From Streptomyces sp. WMMB 322 (GTDB lineage Bacteria > Actinomycetota > Actinomycetes > Streptomycetales > Streptomycetaceae): a stretch of 64,000 nucleotides of DNA. The number at the start of each line of letters is the position of its first letter. Positions within the stretch are counted from its first letter, which is position 1. The DNA is taken from assembly GCF_900090145.1 (NCBI RefSeq), contig NZ_FMHI01000012.1:124001-188000 (forward strand), given 5' to 3'. The translations under genes and the position numbers were made by a program. The notes under the pieces are model-generated. The model saw only the letters and a program-made list of their open reading frames with translations. It did not search any database and was not told the DNA's origin. Below, one piece after another: positions 59,772 through 64,000 of this stretch.

Positions 59772-61148
59772 ATGGCCATGAACAGCAGACCCACCACGCG
59801 CCGTACCGTACTCGCCGCCGCCGTCGCCACAGCCGCCATGGCGACCGCCCCGCCCGCCTCCGCCTCGGAGCGGGCCGCCGGGCCCGGCCGGACCGCAGCC
59901 GCCAGGCCGAAGATCTCGCTGCACAGCTGGAACACCCGGCGCGACTGGAAGGCGGGCACGGCGAAGGGCACGCGCGTGGTCGGCCGGGGCCGTCCCGCCG
60001 TCGTCTTCGAGACCCCGCAGGGCACCGCCAAGTACAAGGACCCGCACACCGGCGAGGTCGCCACCTGGGAGTACGCCACCTGGACCTCGCCGCTGCAGCC
60101 GACCGAAGTGGCCGCGGGCGAAATCATCGCCTCGTGGAACGCGCACACCCCGAAGGGCACCTGGCTGCGCGTCGAGATCGAGGGCCGCTACTCGGACGGA
60201 ACGAAGACGCCCTGGTACACGATGGGGATCTGGACCTCCGGCGACGGCAAGGACGTTCCGCGGCGCACCTCCGTCGACGACCAGAGCGACGGCAAGTCCA
60301 GTGTGTGGACGGACACCCTCGCCCTCGACGAACTGGACAGCGGCCTGCGGCTGATGGGTTACAAGCTGCGCCTGACGCTCTACCGGGCACTGGCCGGCGG
60401 GGCGAAGCCTGCCGTGTGGCGGCTGAGCGCGATGAGTTCGGATGTTCCCGACCGCTTCGAGGTCCCGGCCTCCGAGCCGGGCCCGGGCCGCGGCATCGAG
60501 CTGGAGGTCCCGCGCTTCTCGCAGGAGGTGCACAAGGGCCAGTACCCGGAGTACGACGGCGGCGGCGAGGCATGGTGCAGCCCGACCTCGTCGACGATGA
60601 TCCTCGAATACTGGGGCCGCACGCCCTCGGAGAAGGATCTGGAGTGGGTCGACCCGGACTTCGCCGACCCGCAGGTGTGCCACGCGGCGCGCTACACCTT
60701 CGACTACCAGTACGAGGGCTGCGGCAACTGGCCCTTCAATGCGGCGTACGCCTCCACCTACCGCGACATGGAGGCCGTGGTCACCCGGCTCGGAAGCCTC
60801 ACCGACGTGGAGCGTCTCGTGGCGGCGGGGATCCCCGTCATCACTTCGCAGTCCTTCATCGAGTCGGAACTGGACGGGGCGGGCTACGGCACCGCCGGCC
60901 ATCTGATGACCGTCATCGGCTTCACGCAGGACGGTGACGTCATCGCCAACGACCCTGCCTCCGAAGACAACGAGGCCGTGCGCCGCGTCTACAAGCGCCG
61001 CCAGTGGGAGAACATCTGGCTGCGCACCAAGCGCAAGGACGCGGACGGCAAGGTCAAGTCCGGTACGGGCGGCGTGTGTTACCTGTACTTCCCGACCAGC
61101 CTGACGGCCGGGCAGCGCAAGGTCCTGCGCGACCTCGGGGTCCGCTGA
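59772..61148 (+). CDS. Secreted C39-family peptidase (Tat signal)
   Basis: This 458-aa protein starts with a twin-arginine signal peptide (RPTTRRTVLAAAVATAAMA, cleavage after ASA near 34). A beta-rich N-terminal domain (about 50-225) precedes a papain-fold peptidase C39-like domain: catalytic Cys in GGEAWCSPTSSTM near 269, His in YGTAGHLMTVIGF near 377 and Asn/Asp in VIANDPASEDNE near 394. It is secreted folded and probably cleaves peptides or peptidoglycan cross-bridges outside the cell. ATG 59772 has GAGGG upstream; ATG 59778 is an alternative. No self-immunity or bacteriocin partner is adjacent. Confidence 0.88.
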   Translation: MAMNSRPTTRRTVLAAAVATAAMATAPPASASERAAGPGRTAAARPKISLHSWNTRRDWKAGTAKGTRVVGRGRPAVVFETPQGTAKYKDPHTGEVATWEYATWTSPLQPTEVAAGEIIASWNAHTPKGTWLRVEIEGRYSDGTKTPWYTMGIWTSGDGKDVPRRTSVDDQSDGKSSVWTDTLALDELDSGLRLMGYKLRLTLYRALAGGAKPAVWRLSAMSSDVPDRFEVPASEPGPGRGIELEVPRFSQEVHKGQYPEYDGGGEAWCSPTSSTMILEYWGRTPSEKDLEWVDPDFADPQVCHAARYTFDYQYEGCGNWPFNAAYASTYRDMEAVVTRLGSLTDVERLVAAGIPVITSQSFIESELDGAGYGTAGHLMTVIGFTQDGDVIANDPASEDNEAVRRVYKRRQWENIWLRTKRKDADGKVKSGTGGVCYLYFPTSLTAGQRKVLRDLGVR

Positions 61149-61177
61149 GCCTCACCCGGCACGGGGCCGGGTTTCCG

Positions 61178-61207
61178 CGCGGGCGGCGGCAGGTGCCGCC
61201 GCCCGCG
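61178..61207 (+). terminator. Terminator after C39 peptidase gene
   Basis: A perfect 13-bp GC stem (61178-61190 with 61195-61207) with a 4-base loop lies 30 bases after the stop. The remainder up to 61416 shows only GC-rich low-complexity sequence. Confidence 0.75.
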
Positions 61208-61416
61208 GCGTGTTCCGGAGCCGGCCCGGGCGGCGGCCGGGGTGCGGCCGGGGCGCGGCCGCACCGGGAGGCGACCGGCTGGGCGCGACCGTGTGAGGCT
61301 CCCGCTGCGACGCCGCCCACATGGCCAACGCATGGCGAAAACCGTTCAGTTGACCTGTTGCGGATCGACGGAACCTCGCGGACGGGCCCCGAACGGGGCG
61401 GTTCAAGGCATCCCGG

Positions 61417-62385
61417 CTACGTCCACGGCAGGGCCGACCTGTGCTGCCAGTACGCGGGCGCCGGCCCGGCCATGGACGCCAGCCGGTCCAGATCGCCGTC
61501 GCCGAGGTGGACGCCGGAGGCCGAGACGTTGTCGTCGAGCTGGGCCGTCGTGGCGGCGCCGGAGAGGACGACGTCCGCCCAGGGCCGGTGCAGGACGGCG
61601 GCCAGCGCCAGGGCGCCGGGGGAGGTGCCGGTCTGCCTCGCGAGGATGCCGAGGGGCGACTCCGGGACGGCCTCGTGCACGAGACGGCCGTTGGCGAGGG
61701 CTTCCTTGACCAGGACGGTGCGTCCCGCGTCGTGCGCCTCGGCGAGGGCGGGGCCTGCCGAGGGTTCCAGCAGGTTGTACGTGGCCTGGACGGTCGAGAA
61801 GAGCGGTACGCCCTCCACCTCGACCGAGAGTGCGGCACGGATGGCGGCGGGCTGTTCGGGCCCGCTCGTGGACAGGCCGACGGTGACGCCTTCGGCGGCG
61901 AGGGCGGCGAGTTCGTCCTGCAGCGCGCGGTCCGTGAGGGCGGGGCTCTCCGGCGTCACGGAGTGCACCTGGTACAGGTCGAGGCGGTCGCCGAGAAGCT
62001 GCCGCGTCTGGGCCAGTTGCCGCTCGAACGTGGCCCGGCCGTGATCCTTGACCTCGTGCACCGCCGCGTCCGTGCGCCACTCGGCGGTGTAGGTGTAGCC
62101 CCACTTGCTGCCGGTCACGACATCGTCGGCCTCCGGACGCTTCCGCAGCCAGCCGGCGAGGAACTGCTCCGCCCTTCCGTAGGAGCGGGCGACGTCGAAG
62201 TACCGCACCCCGTGCGCGTACGCGGCGTCGAGGACTTCGTGCGAGCGGGCCTCCATGGCCTCGACCGTCCGCTCGGCGGGCAGGTCCGAGTCCCGTCCCA
62301 GGGTGATGTAGCCGGGACGTCCGAGAGCGGCCAGGCCGAGCCCGATCCGCGTGACGGGCGTGGCGGCAAGAGGTTCGAAAGGCAC
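61417..62385 (-). CDS. Aldo/keto reductase
   Basis: This 322-aa TIM-barrel protein contains the AKR catalytic Asp-Tyr region (RYFDVARSYGRAEQFLAGWL near 62), the Lys (VVTGSKWGYTYTAEW near 90) and the His (DLYQVHSVTPES near 138). It reduces aldehydes or ketones with NADPH; the substrate is unknown. The start is uncertain: GTG 62385 has GGAGG nine bases upstream, while ATG 62394 would have that site directly against it and no spacer. It lies alone on the minus strand. Confidence 0.86.
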   Translation of the reverse strand: MPFEPLAATPVTRIGLGLAALGRPGYITLGRDSDLPAERTVEAMEARSHEVLDAAYAHGVRYFDVARSYGRAEQFLAGWLRKRPEADDVVTGSKWGYTYTAEWRTDAAVHEVKDHGRATFERQLAQTRQLLGDRLDLYQVHSVTPESPALTDRALQDELAALAAEGVTVGLSTSGPEQPAAIRAALSVEVEGVPLFSTVQATYNLLEPSAGPALAEAHDAGRTVLVKEALANGRLVHEAVPESPLGILARQTGTSPGALALAAVLHRPWADVVLSGAATTAQLDDNVSASGVHLGDGDLDRLASMAGPAPAYWQHRSALPWT

Positions 62386-62942
62386 GGTCGGCATCCTCCG
62401 GTGAGCTGGTCCGGGCGGGGCGGCGTCACCGTACCCGAACTGCATCTGCGGCCCCGCGGTCGGGAAACCGCCGCGGGGCGGTCGCACCAGGGACTTGTCG
62501 GCCGAGTGCGGGCACAGGGGAGTGTCCACGGCGAAAGGGCCGGGCGCCGACGTGGGGCTGCATCGGCCAGGCCGACCCGGCGGGGTGAACGCAGAGCCCG
62601 GCAGATCCCGAAGTTCCCGGCAGTGTCGGTCCGGTGGTGTGCGTCATGCCGAGGGCCCGGCCCGTGGCCGGCCGTCCTGCCCGTTCGGCGCATTTCGATG
62701 GCCCGCACAGGTGGCACGCCGGGTCTGCGCGAAACCGGTTGCGCGGACCGGGTAATTGTCGATTTAGCAATAGAGCGTCGCGCCCGTCGGGCCGGCCAGG
62801 CATTCAACCAATTCCGCATGGCTTCCGGAGGGATGTGCTCCGGGCAACGTCCAGGTGTGAGGTACGCGGACGGCGGCCCGGAAGAAGACTTCCCTCGCTT
62901 TTTCTGAGTGGCTCACGCACGCACGGAACAAGGAGCGCAGGA
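62386..62942. other. Intergenic stretch before small secreted protein
   Basis: No gene is convincing here. Positions 62750-62790 are notably AT-rich (TAATTGTCGATTTAGCAATA) and may hold the promoter of the secreted-protein gene. The rest is ordinary GC-rich spacer. Confidence 0.5.
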
Positions 62943-63476
62943 ATGGAATCCGAGGTCAGGACTTCACGACGTGTCAACGGCCGGTCCAGGAGCATCACCT
63001 GGGCCGCAAGAGGTCTTTCGGCGGTTGCCGGAACCGTGATCGCCGGGGTTCTCATCGCCTCGCCCGCGGCAGCAGCCGACAAGCCCGTCCCGCCCAACAC
63101 GACGAACCCGAAGCCCGCGGCACCCGCCAAGGGGCTCGGTGAGCACGAGAAGAGGAAGTCGCAGAAGATCGTCCGGGCCGTCGTGGAAAGCGACGCGACC
63201 CTCGTCAAGAAGCAGAGCTTCGGTGCCACCTCGGCGACCAAGCTCGGCACCGGCGTCTACCAGGTCTGCTTCGCCGTCCCGATCAACAAGGGCACCTACG
63301 TCGCAAGCATCGGAATTCCCGGCAACGTAGGCGTTCCCCCTGCCGGAGAGATCAGCGTCGTGGGCCGGGTCAACACCGACAACTGCCTGTACATCCAGAC
63401 GTTCAACTCCGCAGGAACACTGACGGACCGCGGCTTCCACGTGGTCGCGGCGTACTCCAAGGAGCGGCGACACTGA
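62943..63476 (+). CDS. Small secreted protein of unknown function
   Basis: This 177-aa protein has an N-terminal basic region and a hydrophobic signal helix (GLSAVAGTVIAGVLIASPAA, cleavage near residue 45), then a Pro/Lys-rich linker. The mature domain begins with an amphipathic helix (KRKSQKIVRAVVESDATLV) and a beta-rich stretch with two cysteines (GVYQVCFAVP and TDNCLYIQTF), possibly a disulfide. Similar secreted proteins of unknown role occur in Streptomyces. ATG 62943 has AAGGAG nine bases upstream. Confidence 0.78.
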   Translation: MESEVRTSRRVNGRSRSITWAARGLSAVAGTVIAGVLIASPAAAADKPVPPNTTNPKPAAPAKGLGEHEKRKSQKIVRAVVESDATLVKKQSFGATSATKLGTGVYQVCFAVPINKGTYVASIGIPGNVGVPPAGEISVVGRVNTDNCLYIQTFNSAGTLTDRGFHVVAAYSKERRH

Positions 63477-63521
63477 CGGTCGACCACCGGGAACCGCTCG
63501 CACCGTAGTGAGCAGCGGTCT

Positions 63522-63559
63522 CGTCCTGGACGCCGGCCGGTACGGCGGCGTCCAGGACG
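63522..63559. terminator. Bidirectional terminator between convergent genes
   Basis: A perfect 14-bp stem (63522-63535 with 63546-63559) with a 10-base loop lies between the small secreted-protein gene and the convergent binding-protein gene. Confidence 0.8.
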
Positions 63560-63677
63560 GGCAGGTCCGGCTGATGTGAGGGCCGAGGGCGGCGCCCGCT
63601 CGGCGGGCGGCACACTTGCTCGTATCCCACGGCCCACGTGCGGAAGCCCCACCGCACCTTCGCCGAGGGTGGTCGCC

Positions 63678-64000
63678 CTATCTGTCTCCGCGCCGGGCCT
63701 CGGCAGGAGTGACCTCCTCGCCCGTGGTGACGCCGTGCAGGATGTGCGCGAGCACTTCCGTGCCCCGCACCACGCGCGGCCCCGGGCGGTTGAAGTACGC
63801 GGGGCCGTCCACCACCCACACCTGCCCGTTCCGCACCGCGGGCAGCTCCGCCCAGCCCGGCAGCCCGGTGAGCAACTCCTGCTCGGCTTCGGTTCGTTCG
63901 GGACTGAGGCCGCACGGCATCAGCAGCAGGACCTCGGGCTGCGCGGCCCGTACCGTCTCCCAGTCGACCGGTTCGGTGTGCTCCCCGGGCTCGGCGAGCA
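63678..64000 (-). CDS. BtuF-like periplasmic-binding protein (C-terminal part, cut by window edge)
   Basis: The last 106 residues are visible: WETVRAAQPEVLLLMPCGLS, LPGWAELPAVRNGQVWVVDG, AYFNRPGPRVVRGTEVLAHI. This matches the C-terminus of cobalamin- or siderophore-binding ABC transporter proteins, in which W-x-x-L-x-A-V-x-x-G-x-V and the A-Y-x-x-R-P-G-P-R block are conserved. The gene continues beyond base 64000. A signal peptide cannot be checked. Many actinobacterial members lack one and are annotated simply as cobalamin-binding proteins. Confidence 0.8.
   Translation of the reverse strand, partial: LAEPGEHTEPVDWETVRAAQPEVLLLMPCGLSPERTEAEQELLTGLPGWAELPAVRNGQVWVVDGPAYFNRPGPRVVRGTEVLAHILHGVTTGEEVTPAEARRGDR

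Overview
This window is high-GC actinobacterial chromosome and almost certainly Streptomyces or a close relative. The signs are strong third-position GC bias, frequent GTG starts, ATGA/GTGA start-stop overlaps, a Tat-type signal peptide, an EccA-type ATPase, the rib-hisE-hisG gene order and an actinomycete integrative-element relic.

Region 1 (1-8.3 kb) looks like an acid-catabolism cluster: a partial enoyl-CoA hydratase, a CaiB/BaiF CoA-transferase, a large FAD/[4Fe-4S] 2-hydroxyacid dehydrogenase and a class V aminotransferase on the minus strand. They are divergent from an IclR regulator and a MatC-type dicarboxylate carrier. A promoter with an ATTCCGC-N3-GCGGAAT palindrome precedes the carrier. 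Region 2 (8.5-13.7 kb) has rpe, a SorC regulator, an orphan TrkA-C regulatory subunit with the decayed start of its antiporter, and an acyl-CoA ligase. Region 3 (13.9-21.6 kb) encodes two exported proteins: a DUF4142 protein and a DUF1996 protein split by a (GQDQ)n tract. It is followed by a PucR-like regulator and a redox module made of a bis-His membrane cytochrome, a NuoF-ferredoxin fusion and a secreted-repeat lipoprotein.

Region 4 (22.1-29.0 kb) is a glycolate/lactate operon, glcD-glcE-glcF-lldP, with a convergent GntR/FCD regulator. Next come a GuaB1-type enzyme (probably GMP reductase), a secreted PLD-like protein and a methyltransferase. Region 5 (33.9-38.8 kb) is a coherent lysine-catabolism cassette: cationic amino acid permease, Lrp/AsnC regulator, DavA-like 5-aminovaleramidase and DavB-like lysine 2-monooxygenase.

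Region 6 (38.8-45.1 kb) is the accessory zone. It holds the relic of an ATP-grasp peptide (RiPP) system, with a methyltransferase broken by one TAA codon and an ATP-grasp enzyme cut down to its C-terminus. An LLM-class oxidoreductase follows. Then a roughly 3-kb integrated-element relic, bounded by 272-bp near-perfect direct repeats, lies at the 3' end of a DUF5995 gene. The element keeps an XRE-PLD regulator, a Pif-like NUDIX protein and three small genes, but no integrase, replication or transfer gene.

Region 7 (45.3-64 kb) is mostly core: an MFS transporter, an FMN riboswitch with ribD-ribE-ribM-ribBA-ribH, hisE-hisG, a PH-domain protein, two CNNM/CBS membrane proteins, EccA, a uridine kinase-like protein, a secreted C39 peptidase, an aldo/keto reductase, a small exported protein and a partial BtuF-like binding protein. 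Several perfect-stem hairpins mark transcription ends. I saw no tRNA, rRNA or CRISPR array.
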